A DNA stretch of 64,000 bases from Desulfuromonadaceae bacterium (GTDB lineage: Bacteria > Desulfobacterota > Desulfuromonadia > Geobacterales > Pseudopelobacteraceae): positions 310,001-374,000 of the forward strand of contig JAQTZV010000001.1 in the NCBI GenBank assembly GCA_028687585.1. Direction: 5' to 3'. This document shows positions 24,406 through 33,959 of this stretch, in pieces. A model generated the notes under the pieces. That model ran no database searches. It was not told where the DNA came from and saw nothing but the letters and a program-made list of their open reading frames with translations. The position numbers were made by a program, and so were the translations under genes. How positions within the stretch are numbered: the stretch's first letter is position 1; each line of letters opens with the position of its first letter.

Positions 24406-26365
24406 TCTTGTGCTGGCAACTATGCTGGGAAGTTCGTCAGCATCGGCAGTTGACGGGAAAACAGCCGGTCAGGATGCCGGGAAATCGGCTCTGTCGCGCT
24501 TCGGGAGCAAGAATGCCATCAACAGCAACATTTCACTGCCGATGACGAACTCCTCGAACCTCATGCAGACAGTGAATGGCGCCACAAGCTTTCCGGCGAC
24601 ACTTACCGCACCATCTTCGGCAAAGTTCCTGGAAGTATTCATTCAGCCATCCGGAACCGGCGATCTGCAACAGGTGATCGTCAGTCAGGATCTCAATACC
24701 GATGGAAACATCGACAATGTTCACACTGTCCCGACTCTGGTCTCGGGAGTCTGCGCCAACGGCTTCATATCCTGCAATTCCGGCAGCTGGTCCAACTGCA
24801 GATACTACACGTGGGCAGCCGATATTGATGGCCGCGTCACTGAAGCACCGGCCTCCATCACCGATCTGGGCGGCTGCTACTGCATCAACAGCAGTTGTGG
24901 CAGTAACCTCGTCTGGGTCAACAGCGCTATCGTGCTCAAGGATATCGGCGGCGGCATCGTCAACGCCGTCCATACCAGCAATACATCATTCACTATCACC
25001 AACGTCAACACCGACATTACCACAATCACCTATTTCGGGCAGGTGACCACCAAGACAAACAACTCTGCCACGAGTGTCGCAGCATTCGCTGCATCCCCGA
25101 CCGTTGATACCCTGACTGGGTATTACACAAACTGGCCGCAATTGACTGCCGCCCGGGATTCAGCCGCAACCTCCCAAACTGCCGATCCGACCAGCTTCTA
25201 CTACCTGATCTCCAACTCAGGTGCTGCACGACAAGCTCAAGGAAAGGCGAGTGTCTGCACTGTTGACCGCGCAGGCAGGGTCGATACTACGGTCACCTCA
25301 TTTAACGACTCCGGAAACGGTCAGCTCTGCACCGATCATCTGGTCTACATGCGCGTCCACAAGGTCGATGACCTGACCTATCGGCTGCAATACCTGGACA
25401 CCGGGCCAGGCGGTCCGGGGGCTGCACATCACAATTGTAACGACAACCCAGGTGGGGACGGCTGGCACACCTACAAGAGCGTCGCCCTCTCGGCACCTGA
25501 TCCTGCCAAACTCGGCAAGCTGATGTCTGCTGCCTTCAATCTCAACAACGTGGGTGGACCGGGCTGTTCCACAGCGTCGGCATCGGTGGACGGTGTTGTC
25601 AATGGCTTCGATACCTCCGTTCAGGTGGGGATGTCCTGCCCGGGTGGCGGAGCCCAGGGGCCAACCTTCAACTGGAGCTATTTCTTCGATTACAAGGAAG
25701 ATCTTTACACTGAATCGGTAGAGGACAAATGCGCAGTGCTGGCAAATAACCCGGACTGCAGGCTGAAGGATGAGGAGATCGACACTGTCGTGACCTATCA
25801 GAATTTCAATCCGACCGGGCTCAATCAACTCCCCTCATGCAAGGCGTTCACCGGACAGGTAGGGACGAACAATATCTGCCGGGACTGGTGGAATAAGAAG
25901 CGCACGTATGTCTGCGGCAGTCAGCAGTTCGACTTTTCGGATGTGGCGACCAGATTCGGGCAGGTGGTCACTTCTGCCAGTGACAACACAGCGAATCTGA
26001 CGTTCCAGGACCCACGACTCGGTCCACAGGGATGGTCTGTCGCCAACGGCAGCATCAACCTGCCGCAGAGAGATTCTGTAGCGGAATGTGAAGTGGCCTG
26101 CAAGACCCGCATCCCCAAGACCGATACTCAGGTGACGACGAACGGGAATGTCACTGACATGCGTGTCCCTGCCCAGTCCTACGACATTTTCTACAAAACC
26201 TGCATTGACAACATCTGTCCAGTTGATCCCGGTGAAGAAATAGTTATCGATTGCCAGTGCATCAACGAGTTCGCCGAGGCTGCGACGGTCATTCAAACGC
26301 TCAGGCTGGCCGGCAAGGACAATATCTGTTCCAGCGGCCAGAAGCAGCCGATGCAGTCGAGGTGA
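24362..26365 (+). CDS. Secreted cysteine-rich protein, TraN-like
   Basis: The 667 residues begin at an ATG inside the traC end, with GGAG eight bases upstream, and a signal peptide (about residues 1-30) follows. The protein is rich in Cys, Asn, Thr and Ser. The C-terminal 200 residues contain many paired cysteines (CAVLANNPDCRLKDEEI, CQCINEFAEA) in a style I associate with the N-terminal half of long SXT-type TraN proteins. It ends only a few bases before traN. I suggest that two genes share the job done by one TraN elsewhere, or that this is a diverged duplicate. Outer-membrane location and mating-pair role are inferred. Confidence 0.6.
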   Translation: MRMRFVKWSRSTAANLVLATMLGSSSASAVDGKTAGQDAGKSALSRFGSKNAINSNISLPMTNSSNLMQTVNGATSFPATLTAPSSAKFLEVFIQPSGTGDLQQVIVSQDLNTDGNIDNVHTVPTLVSGVCANGFISCNSGSWSNCRYYTWAADIDGRVTEAPASITDLGGCYCINSSCGSNLVWVNSAIVLKDIGGGIVNAVHTSNTSFTITNVNTDITTITYFGQVTTKTNNSATSVAAFAASPTVDTLTGYYTNWPQLTAARDSAATSQTADPTSFYYLISNSGAARQAQGKASVCTVDRAGRVDTTVTSFNDSGNGQLCTDHLVYMRVHKVDDLTYRLQYLDTGPGGPGAAHHNCNDNPGGDGWHTYKSVALSAPDPAKLGKLMSAAFNLNNVGGPGCSTASASVDGVVNGFDTSVQVGMSCPGGGAQGPTFNWSYFFDYKEDLYTESVEDKCAVLANNPDCRLKDEEIDTVVTYQNFNPTGLNQLPSCKAFTGQVGTNNICRDWWNKKRTYVCGSQQFDFSDVATRFGQVVTSASDNTANLTFQDPRLGPQGWSVANGSINLPQRDSVAECEVACKTRIPKTDTQVTTNGNVTDMRVPAQSYDIFYKTCIDNICPVDPGEEIVIDCQCINEFAEAATVIQTLRLAGKDNICSSGQKQPMQSR

Positions 26366-26370
26366 GACAG

Positions 26371-29300
26371 ATGATACTCCGTGTTTTGTACTCATTGCTC
26401 TATTCAGTACTCCTGCTCTCCATCTCCGGAATTACCAGCACGGTGCAGGCCGTCGTCAGCTGTCAGGATACGATAACGACGGGAACGACATACAGGTATA
26501 TCGATGCTCTGGCATTCTTCACCGAATTCAACGGCAAGACCTACGCCATTGCAAAATCCGCTGTCAGCGGCAGTCAGTCGCTTCCCGACAGCTATTTCGA
26601 CTTTTCTGCGAATATCAGCCGTGAATATCTGATGACCGGAACTGATACGGCTTCGCTCAAACGGATGCTCACCCTCGGCCAGTTCGGTGCGGCCAGGCCG
26701 GTCAGCATCGACAGTCAGCAGACGCTGGACTTCGTCATCAACCGTTACGGAACACATCTCGGTGCGGCAACTTCTGCGAAGAGCACCTATATCGATGCCT
26801 GGAAGGAATTCGGCCCAGCCGGTTTTACCGCAATAGACGGATCTGGACTTGCTTTTACCAAGTGGCCGGCAGCAGGGCCATACTCCGGTCAAGACCCGCA
26901 GGCGGTCGTCATCGGGAGTGACGGTATCTGGACCAGCGGTCTTGATGGGACAAGGTCATCCCAGATCGTCGAGTTTCCCGGCAAGCTGGATTGTGCGCTT
27001 TCATATGTCGATCCAGGGACTATCACGCCCCCTCCACCGCCACCCCCGCCTCCGCCGCCCGATCCGAATGCCATCAGAAACATCATGTGCGGTCAGGATC
27101 TCAACAACAACGGCTATGCTGCTGATCCCGGCGAAATGGCAAACTGTATCCAGACTACTCAAGGTCAGTTCTGTCCGGTAGGCTCAACTGAGTGCGTGGA
27201 GACTTATACCTCTCCCGTCTGTCCGGGAGGCTCAGCCCTGGAGCCGATTCGAGACATGTGTCAGGCAACGGCTCAGAACGTGTGCGGAAGTGGCTACACT
27301 TGGGACGCCGGTATCGACAGATGCACCAAGGCTGTATCCTGTCTGGAAAATGGCACCTTCAACCCGGTGGCTGACCGGTGCGAGAAGCTGGTACAAAACG
27401 ATTGTCCTGTCGGTTATTCCTATGATGCAAACCCGGCAAGCACGACCTATGACCGGTGCGTCAAGTCAGCAGCCTGTACCGACGGTGGAGCATTCGTAGC
27501 AGGAAGAGACCGGTGCGAAAAAGCCTGGATGCCGGTGTGCGATGCTGCCAGCGGCTATTCCTACAATGCTCAGACCGGTGTCTGCCAGCGTGCGCCGATC
27601 TGCACCTACGGCAGCTACAACGCTCAATACAATCTCTGCGTGCAACCCATCGTACCGTCCTGCCAGAGCGGCTACGGCTACAACAGCACCCGTGGACGTT
27701 GCGAAAAAACTCCTGAATGCCCGACAAACACGACGTACAACGTAGTCACGAACAAGTGCGACGCCATTACCAACGCCAGTTCGCAACAGGTTTTGTCCTG
27801 CAGCCCGCAATCATTTCTCTGTACATCGTATGCCGATTCCTGCTGCAACGTGAGCATTACCTGTCCCAGCGGTCCCCAGGGTCAGGTCAGTGTCGTTGCG
27901 AACTATTGCTGCCTTGGCTCTGACGCCATCACGATCCAGTCTCCTTTTGACCTCCTTACCAGAACAGAGCTGACCAGCACCGGCTACGCCTTGTCGGCTC
28001 TGCAATGCGACACCGTGGGCAACTGCAGTTACTACTTCATGGACCGATATTGCGACGGTTCTCCGGCCAGTGACTGGATGCTGTCCGGGTCTTTTGGGAT
28101 GTCCTCACCACAGATGATTTGCCCTCCCGGACAGGCGCTCATCAATGGCAATCAGTGTCTGTCTGCCACCAATCCCACTTGTACCGGCGGCAATTTCGAT
28201 CCCAGCCTGGATGTCTGTTGGACAACCTACTCACCAACCTGTAGCCAGGGGACATACGACAGCGCGTCAGGGTTCTGCATCCTTGCGCCCTCCTGTCCCA
28301 ACGGCACGCTGAACAGTGCAACTGATCTGTGCGAGGCAACTATCGCCAAGGACTGCGGCGCCTACTCCCTCGATGCTGCCGCCAACCTCTGCTACTCCCC
28401 TCCGGTTTGCGCCAATGGAGCCTATGATGCGAATCTCAATCTCTGCCTTGCAACGCTCACCCGAAATTGCGGTTCGTACAACTGGAGTCAGGCCGACTTC
28501 AAGTGCCTCCAGGGAATAACCTGTCCACAAGATCCAGGATTCTCCCTGTCGGCAACCATCACCTATTCCGCGAACCTCAATATCTGCCTCTCTGAGACGC
28601 AGCACAACTGTCCCGTCGGCACAACCTATACGCCGCTACCCATTGCCAAGTGCGAGGCGGTACCGATCTGCAGCGGCGCAGGGATTTACGATCCGCAGAA
28701 GAACAGCTGTTTCGAGGGGTTCAATACCTGTCCACTTGGAACTCAGTACGCCTGCATGGAGTATCAAGCCAAGATGCAGTGTTCGCCGAATCCCTGCTTC
28801 GATCCCGGTACGCCCGGGGTGGAGACAACAACTACACTCGACGAATCGATGCTCCAGGACGACGGGCCTCGTGACCCCAACGGCCAGTGCCTCGGTCAGC
28901 TGTACATCTTTAACGGCAAGGCATCCCGCTGTCGTCCACCGGGAATGAAGGTCGGTTATCTCAACAACTGCTGCGAAAGCGATCAGGTTGCTTCGGAGGA
29001 TACCGGTGCCAGTATTCAGGGGGCGGTCCAGGGCATTCAGATGGCCTACGAGATAGGACAGGTCGCTTATTACGGAAATGCTCTGGTCACTGGAGCAGCA
29101 CAGATCTCGGCGATTTCAACCACCGCAACCGGAGCGGTAACCTCCATGACCGTTGTCACCGCTACCGGTACGACGACAACTCTTTCAGGGGCGGCAGCGA
29201 CGGGAGCCTATGCAACCATGGCCAGCGGCGCATCTGGGGCTTCTGCACTTGGTGCCGGATTGCAGGCGTACGCCGCTGCTCTGTTCAATCCGGCCACTAT

Positions 29301-29742
29301 TGCCATAGCAATTGTCATTCTGGTGGTCATGAAGGTTCTTATGGGGAGCGGCTGCGATCAGGGAGACATTCAAACCGGGATGCAGAATGCAGCCAAGGAC
29401 TGCCATTACGTGGGGGACTATTGTGAAAAGAAATGGTCGTTTGTGGGATGTGTACAGAAGGCGAAGAGCTATTGCTGCTTCAACTCTAAAATGGCGAGGA
29501 TCATCCACGAGCAGGGGAGACCGCAACTCCTGGCCTTCCAGCCGAATGGAGCATGGGGGGTACCGGAACAGCCCAACTGCCGCGGCTTTACGCCCGATGA
29601 ATTTCAGGCCCTGGATTTTTCGAGGATCGATCTTTCGGAATACTTCACCGACGTGCAGAAGGATCTGGCCACCAAGATTGATGGTTCGCAGCAGACCATC
29701 ATGCAGAACATCCAGAACAAGTACCAGGCGACGCCGAAATGA
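26371..29742 (+). CDS. traN: Mating-pair stabilisation adhesin TraN, unusually long and repetitive
   Basis: The protein has 1123 residues from the ATG at 26371, where a fresh signal peptide begins (residues 1-28); an upstream in-frame start would lie in the previous gene. A proline run near residue 220 leads into a long array of roughly 35-45-residue cysteine repeats (CPxGxxY and CxNGxxN patterns), up to about residue 850. The end is unmistakable TraN: KSYCCFNSKMARIIHEQGRP and RGFTPDEFQALDFSRIDLSE. F TraN has about 600 residues, so the repeat array is an expansion. TraN contacts recipient surface proteins, so the array may set recipient range. Confidence 0.88.
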   Translation: MILRVLYSLLYSVLLLSISGITSTVQAVVSCQDTITTGTTYRYIDALAFFTEFNGKTYAIAKSAVSGSQSLPDSYFDFSANISREYLMTGTDTASLKRMLTLGQFGAARPVSIDSQQTLDFVINRYGTHLGAATSAKSTYIDAWKEFGPAGFTAIDGSGLAFTKWPAAGPYSGQDPQAVVIGSDGIWTSGLDGTRSSQIVEFPGKLDCALSYVDPGTITPPPPPPPPPPPDPNAIRNIMCGQDLNNNGYAADPGEMANCIQTTQGQFCPVGSTECVETYTSPVCPGGSALEPIRDMCQATAQNVCGSGYTWDAGIDRCTKAVSCLENGTFNPVADRCEKLVQNDCPVGYSYDANPASTTYDRCVKSAACTDGGAFVAGRDRCEKAWMPVCDAASGYSYNAQTGVCQRAPICTYGSYNAQYNLCVQPIVPSCQSGYGYNSTRGRCEKTPECPTNTTYNVVTNKCDAITNASSQQVLSCSPQSFLCTSYADSCCNVSITCPSGPQGQVSVVANYCCLGSDAITIQSPFDLLTRTELTSTGYALSALQCDTVGNCSYYFMDRYCDGSPASDWMLSGSFGMSSPQMICPPGQALINGNQCLSATNPTCTGGNFDPSLDVCWTTYSPTCSQGTYDSASGFCILAPSCPNGTLNSATDLCEATIAKDCGAYSLDAAANLCYSPPVCANGAYDANLNLCLATLTRNCGSYNWSQADFKCLQGITCPQDPGFSLSATITYSANLNICLSETQHNCPVGTTYTPLPIAKCEAVPICSGAGIYDPQKNSCFEGFNTCPLGTQYACMEYQAKMQCSPNPCFDPGTPGVETTTTLDESMLQDDGPRDPNGQCLGQLYIFNGKASRCRPPGMKVGYLNNCCESDQVASEDTGASIQGAVQGIQMAYEIGQVAYYGNALVTGAAQISAISTTATGAVTSMTVVTATGTTTTLSGAAATGAYATMASGASGASALGAGLQAYAAALFNPATIAIAIVILVVMKVLMGSGCDQGDIQTGMQNAAKDCHYVGDYCEKKWSFVGCVQKAKSYCCFNSKMARIIHEQGRPQLLAFQPNGAWGVPEQPNCRGFTPDEFQALDFSRIDLSEYFTDVQKDLATKIDGSQQTIMQNIQNKYQATPK

Positions 29743-30395
29743 TCAGACAGTCATTACTGATAACGATTACCCTGATGCTCGGTACCGTTCCGGTACAGGC
29801 CAAGGTGCTCGGTACCTTCGGCGTGACCTACCTGATTGCAGAAAAGGATGCTCTTGCCGAGATCGAAGCACGGGCACGGCAGGTGGACTGGAACAAGGTC
29901 CTCGACAAGAAGAAAATCGAGAATTATCAGGGACCGCCGGACAGGGTATCTCTTACGCGGGCGAAGCGGAACCGGAGCTTCCCGGTTGACATGACCTATA
30001 CCACCGAGATCGACGTTCCCGATGGCAAGGGAGGAGTTCTCTATCCCAAGGGGTACACCTTCAACCCTTTCGATTATGTGACCTATCCGAAGACGCTCGT
30101 GGTCATCGATGGCAGCGATCAGGAGCAGGTCAAGTGGTTTGCCGCATCCGAGTACGACAAACGGCTTGATGTAACGCTTCTCCTCACGGAAGGAAACTTT
30201 GGAACCGTGTCGAAACGGATCAGTCGTCCGTTGTTCTATGCCGACCGGAAGATCGTCGAACGGCTGAAGCTGAAGGCTGTGCCATCGATCATCAGGCAGA
30301 AGGGACGGCTGATGGAGGTGACCGAGGTGCTACTGCCGGTCAAGTATTCAAAGACAGCAACGAAATTATCCCGCAAGAAAAAGGGGACTCCATGA
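29739..30395 (+). CDS. traW: Type IV secretion protein TraW
   Basis: This 218-residue periplasmic protein has a signal peptide (1-21) followed by the TraW signature LGTFGVTYLIAEKDALAEIE. Its start overlaps the traN stop by four bases. TraW takes part in F-type pilus assembly with TraU and TrbC, which follow. Confidence 0.92.
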   Translation: MIRQSLLITITLMLGTVPVQAKVLGTFGVTYLIAEKDALAEIEARARQVDWNKVLDKKKIENYQGPPDRVSLTRAKRNRSFPVDMTYTTEIDVPDGKGGVLYPKGYTFNPFDYVTYPKTLVVIDGSDQEQVKWFAASEYDKRLDVTLLLTEGNFGTVSKRISRPLFYADRKIVERLKLKAVPSIIRQKGRLMEVTEVLLPVKYSKTATKLSRKKKGTP

Positions 30396-31423
30396 ACACA
30401 ATTCCCCTGCGAAATAACATATCAATCATAACCATTCTCCTGCTCTTGCTGGCGTCGTCGTCAGCTTATTGTGCCGGTGGCGCCTGTAAGGGAAAGGTTC
30501 TCAACCCGGTGACTGATATCTGCTGGCAATGCATGTTCCCGGTGAAGATGGGTAGCGTCACCTACGGTAACGGGGCTGAAGCCGCTCCAGGGAATATAAC
30601 TTCGCCGGTCTGTGCCTGTCCGGACAGCAAGGGGATACTTATCATAGGGGTATCTACGGCGTTCTGGGAACATGCTCGACTGATCGAGACGGTCAAGGAC
30701 CCTTTCTGTTTTCCCGTAATGGGGACCGGCATGGCCAACCCCAAGCCGGGCTTTTCCTCCGGAGAGATCAGGAGCAAGGAATATGGCGACTCTGACTTCG
30801 CCTTCCAGCAGGCCCATTATTACTACTTCCCGGCCTGGTCAATACTGCGGCTGTTTATGGACTTCCCGTGTGCCGAGAACAAGGCGTTCGACCTGGCCTA
30901 CATGACAGAAGTCGATCCGATGTGGAATGACGACAGCCTGTCATTCATCATCAATCCGGAGGCGCTCCTGTTCGGCAATCCGGTTTCGCAACTGGCGTGC
31001 GTTGCCGACAGCGTGGCGGCAACTGTGACGTATCCTATCGATCCTCTCTTCTGGTGCATGGGGAGTTGGGGTTCATTCTACCCCCTGTCCGGCAGCATGA
31101 TTGAGAACAACCCCCTCAACGTGAATGCCGGCCTGGCAGCTCGGATGCTGTTCAAGCTCGGGCGTGAAACGCTCCTTTATGATACCGGCATCAACCAGTG
31201 CGCCAGCGCCGGAGTCGTGACGCCTATTCTCGTCAAGAGCAACTATCGGCTCCAGATTGCAAGGCCGGTAAGAGGCAACGATTGCATTCCCATTGGCAGA
31301 CCGTCGCTGATCTGGGGGATCGCTAAGAACCCACCTTTCGGGACTGACAACACGTCACCGGACAATTTTCTCTGGTCTATGACACGAAGGAGGGTCTGTT
31401 GCGTCGGCTATGCGCTCAATTGA
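30392..31423 (+). CDS. traU: Type IV secretion protein TraU
   Basis: The 343 residues start with a signal peptide (about 1-27), followed by ACKGKVLNPVTDICWQCMFP, the family signature. Further conserved tryptophan- and cysteine-containing blocks occur (MDFPCAENKAFDLAYMTEVD, FWCMGSWGSFYPLSG). TraU is a periplasmic F-type protein needed for DNA transfer. Both ends overlap neighbours (4 bases with traW, 25 with trbC). Confidence 0.94.
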   Translation: MNTIPLRNNISIITILLLLLASSSAYCAGGACKGKVLNPVTDICWQCMFPVKMGSVTYGNGAEAAPGNITSPVCACPDSKGILIIGVSTAFWEHARLIETVKDPFCFPVMGTGMANPKPGFSSGEIRSKEYGDSDFAFQQAHYYYFPAWSILRLFMDFPCAENKAFDLAYMTEVDPMWNDDSLSFIINPEALLFGNPVSQLACVADSVAATVTYPIDPLFWCMGSWGSFYPLSGSMIENNPLNVNAGLAARMLFKLGRETLLYDTGINQCASAGVVTPILVKSNYRLQIARPVRGNDCIPIGRPSLIWGIAKNPPFGTDNTSPDNFLWSMTRRRVCCVGYALN

Positions 31424-32187
31424 CACTGGCCTTCATGGTCTTTCCCGCAGTTGTAAGAGGGGACAGCCCCCGGATTGGCATCCCCGAGGTGGAAGTCAGC
31501 CTGGACAAAGCAAACAAGGTGGCAGAAACACTCACCATCCCGACAAACAAGTCTGAAATGGAAATGGCGAAGATTGCGGAGAAAATGAACGCCTACTACC
31601 GATCCCCGGAATTCCAGGGAAGATTGAAGAACGAGACAGAACGGATAAAGGGTGAACTCTTCGGCGATGCCTCAGTCAGGTTCTATCCGGACAGCAAGAC
31701 TCCGGCAGCACGCGGGAAACTCGGCAGTGACGAGCGAATCTATGTATTCATCTCATCAGCCATGCCTCTACAGACAGTCAGAAACTATGCAGCTTCGGTG
31801 GCCCGTTTGGGCGATCCAAACGTCACTCTTGTCATGCGCGGGTTCGTGGATGGAATGACGAAGATTCAGCCGACCATCAGGTTCATCGGATCTGTGCTGC
31901 AACGTGACGCGACATGCAACCCTACAGATGGTGAGTGCGAGATGCTGCCGGCCAGCCTGGCTGTCGATCCCTTGCTGTTCAGGCGATACGGAATCGACCG
32001 GGTGCCCGCAGTCGTTTATGTCCGTGGCGTCAAGGCGGAGGATGCAGCCCTGAGTGAAGGTGATTCCAGGAACACCAGTATCTCAGAGAATCATACGGTA
32101 TATGGCGACGCCTCTCTGGAATATCTCATCGAGCAGATATGGAGGGAAAGCGGGGTACGCTCGCTGAAAGATCTCTCTGGTCTGTAG
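31399..32187 (+). CDS. trbC: F-type conjugation protein TrbC
   Basis: The protein has 262 residues and begins at a TTG within the end of traU. After a signal peptide (about 1-20), the conserved TrbC block is IYVFISSAMPLQTVRNYAAS and VTLVMRGFVDGMTKIQPTIR, a thioredoxin-fold-like region. TrbC acts in the periplasm with TraW. It is the last gene before a toxin-antitoxin pair read in the opposite direction. Confidence 0.88.
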   Translation: MRRLCAQLTLAFMVFPAVVRGDSPRIGIPEVEVSLDKANKVAETLTIPTNKSEMEMAKIAEKMNAYYRSPEFQGRLKNETERIKGELFGDASVRFYPDSKTPAARGKLGSDERIYVFISSAMPLQTVRNYAASVARLGDPNVTLVMRGFVDGMTKIQPTIRFIGSVLQRDATCNPTDGECEMLPASLAVDPLLFRRYGIDRVPAVVYVRGVKAEDAALSEGDSRNTSISENHTVYGDASLEYLIEQIWRESGVRSLKDLSGL

Positions 32188-32201
32188 TGTGGGAAAGGAT
32201 G

Positions 32202-32702
32202 TTATCCGCAGGTGAGGGTTCTGATTGTATCAATCGGCATAAAGAGGTGAAGCGGCTGGTCAGGGAGCATGACGAATCCATACCGTTCATAAAAGGCGCG
32301 AGCGGAATCGCCCTTTGCATCGACAAACAGACCAATTACACCGGCCTGCCCGGCAATCAGGGCGGTGCGGGTGATGGCTTCCGTCAACAGAAGTTCCCCA
32401 TACCGTTTGCCCTGGTGTTTGAGCGATACCGCCAGGCGTGCCAGCCGAACGGCAGGAAGACCATGTTGCGGATATTTCTTCGCATATGAGGTTGGAAGTT
32501 TCGTCGCGACGGCTTCACACAGGGTAAGGGTGAAGAACCCCATAATGAATGGACTGTCCTGGTCAGTCAGTACAAACGTTCGGGAAATGCCCTTATCGCC
32601 ATGCTGTCGTGCGGTGGATTTGAGAAATGCATTGAGCTCGACCACACCGCAGTCAAAACCGGTGCGGTCATGATGTTTTGACAGGGCCTCTATTTCGGGC
32701 AC
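32202..32702 (-). CDS. GNAT acetyltransferase toxin (TacT-like)
   Basis: This 166-residue GNAT-fold protein starts at a GTG overlapping the antitoxin by 13 bases. The acetyl-CoA pyrophosphate loop region is LKHQGKRYGELLLTEAITR, and FYERYGFVMLPDQPLHLFMP is the late conserved segment. Family knowledge: TacT/AtaT toxins paired with DUF1778 antitoxins acetylate charged aminoacyl-tRNA and stop translation. It sits inside the tra operon on the opposite strand, so it probably stabilises the element. Confidence 0.9.
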   Translation of the reverse strand: MPEIEALSKHHDRTGFDCGVVELNAFLKSTARQHGDKGISRTFVLTDQDSPFIMGFFTLTLCEAVATKLPTSYAKKYPQHGLPAVRLARLAVSLKHQGKRYGELLLTEAITRTALIAGQAGVIGLFVDAKGDSARAFYERYGFVMLPDQPLHLFMPIDTIRTLTCG

Positions 32703-32971
32703 AGGGTTTTTTCGCGGCGTTTCATGGCAGCTTTCAACCGCTCGTTAGGGACAGGGGGGTTATCCATCAGGTCGAACATGGTCTTTGCAGCATGTGCCGA
32801 CAATTTGATAACTCGCTCCTGTTCGAGAATCTCGTTGGCTTTTTCCAGAGCCGATTGAACCAGAAACTGATTGAGCGTAGCGCCTACAGCCTGGGCGGCT
32901 TCAACAACACGGTCGTACACTGCCGTGGGCATCCGTGCCGGGATTCGTTCTTCTGCTCGTGCATGTGCCAC
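32690..32971 (-). CDS. DUF1778 ribbon-helix-helix antitoxin (TacA-like)
   Basis: The 93 residues start at a GTG with GGAGGTGTACT just upstream. RIPARMPTAVYDRVVEAAQ is the ribbon-helix-helix DNA-binding part, and the C-terminal helix with ERLKAAMKRRE would neutralise the toxin. The antitoxin-first order with overlap is standard. The pair likely represses its own promoter in the 32972-33083 gap. Confidence 0.9.
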   Translation of the reverse strand: MAHARAEERIPARMPTAVYDRVVEAAQAVGATLNQFLVQSALEKANEILEQERVIKLSAHAAKTMFDLMDNPPVPNERLKAAMKRREKTLCPK

Positions 32972-33083
32972 AGTACACCTCCTGTCAGGAATAAAGTGTA
33001 ACCATGTGACGCCAAAATGGCAACAAATAATATGTACACTGCCTCGTACAGAACAAACTGATTCAGGAAAGAGGGATTACAGA

Positions 33084-33476
33084 ATGAATGAAGGGAACGG
33101 CATGGAGACGACTTCATTATATGAACAGCCAGAGAGAAAGGTAGCTGTATCGGCACCATCAACGGTACCAAAAGAGCATCCCAAAAAGCCACCGGGACTT
33201 GTCCCCATTGTTGCGCTCTGTTTGGCGGTATCTTTTGGCGCATCTTTGGCCACCATTATTGGATATGACCACTGGTATGCCCAGAAGGTCGTGGCCGTTG
33301 ACATCAAGGGATACATAGCCCAGCAGCGGGACAATTACCTTGCCGGTAAACTTAATGACGATGAACTGAAGAGGAGCTTCGACCGTCTTGAGACAGTCAT
33401 AACAGCCATTCCCAAGAACCGGGTGGTCATCATGGGTGACGCGGTGGTGCGCAATGCCGAAACCGTTAAACCTTGA
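33084..33476 (+). CDS. trbI: F-type conjugation protein TrbI
   Basis: The protein has 130 residues from the ATG at 33084 (AGAGGG upstream); longer in-frame starts run back through the antitoxin gene. A proline-rich cytoplasmic N-terminus is followed by one membrane helix (about residues 42-62) and a periplasmic part, VDIKGYIAQQRDNYLAGKLN, with VVIMGDAVVRNAE, which fits the F-type TrbI family. It restarts the transfer operon after the toxin-antitoxin insertion. Confidence 0.82.
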   Translation: MNEGNGMETTSLYEQPERKVAVSAPSTVPKEHPKKPPGLVPIVALCLAVSFGASLATIIGYDHWYAQKVVAVDIKGYIAQQRDNYLAGKLNDDELKRSFDRLETVITAIPKNRVVIMGDAVVRNAETVKP

Positions 33477-33948
33477 TTTCCGCAACTGGCGGCTCTGGCT
33501 GGCGATCACATGCCTGCTCGTGGCTGGGACGCTTCTCCCCTATAAGATCAGTGTTACGCTCACGCCATCGCTCAAGCATCGAGTCTACTGGCTTATCAGT
33601 AATCCGGATCGGTTGGAGAAAGGTGACTATGTACTGTTCAAGCATCGGGAGCTTACCACCAGGATGGGGATGAAAAAGTCTGAGGACATGTTGAAGATAC
33701 TCGGGTGCAACGAGGGGGATCTGCTCACCGTTGATGCGGAGAAGAAATTCTACTGCAATGGCGAGTATCTGGTACGGGCAAAGGACTTTTCCCTGAAGGG
33801 AGAACCGCTGCAGCATTTTGAATTCAACGGCACGATCCCCAAAGGAGTCATGTTTGTCATGGGACAGCACAAGGACAGTTACGACTCCCGTTACTTTGGC
33901 TTTGTTGAAAAGAGCCGCATTTTGGCGAAAGCCTACCCGATCTTCTGA
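33454..33948 (+). CDS. S26-type signal peptidase of the transfer system (TraF/TrhF-like)
   Basis: The 164 residues start at the ATG at 33454 inside the end of trbI; a GTG six codons earlier is possible. There is one N-terminal membrane helix (about 12-30). The catalytic serine lies in the segment TLTPSLKHRVYWL and the general-base lysine in MLKILGCNEGD, with the S26 box GHKDSYDSRYFG-like sequence (MGQHKDSYDSRYFGFV) later. Such peptidases mature the conjugative pilin in RP4- and SXT-type systems, and would process the pilin made from 18048-18347. Confidence 0.83.
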   Translation: MPKPLNLDFRNWRLWLAITCLLVAGTLLPYKISVTLTPSLKHRVYWLISNPDRLEKGDYVLFKHRELTTRMGMKKSEDMLKILGCNEGDLLTVDAEKKFYCNGEYLVRAKDFSLKGEPLQHFEFNGTIPKGVMFVMGQHKDSYDSRYFGFVEKSRILAKAYPIF

Positions 33949-33959
33949 AAGGAGCAGCA

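Noticed and set aside
26251-26370. N-terminal extension of traN
   Set aside because: It overlaps the end of the preceding gene, has no ribosome site, and the signal peptide begins at the ATG at 26371.
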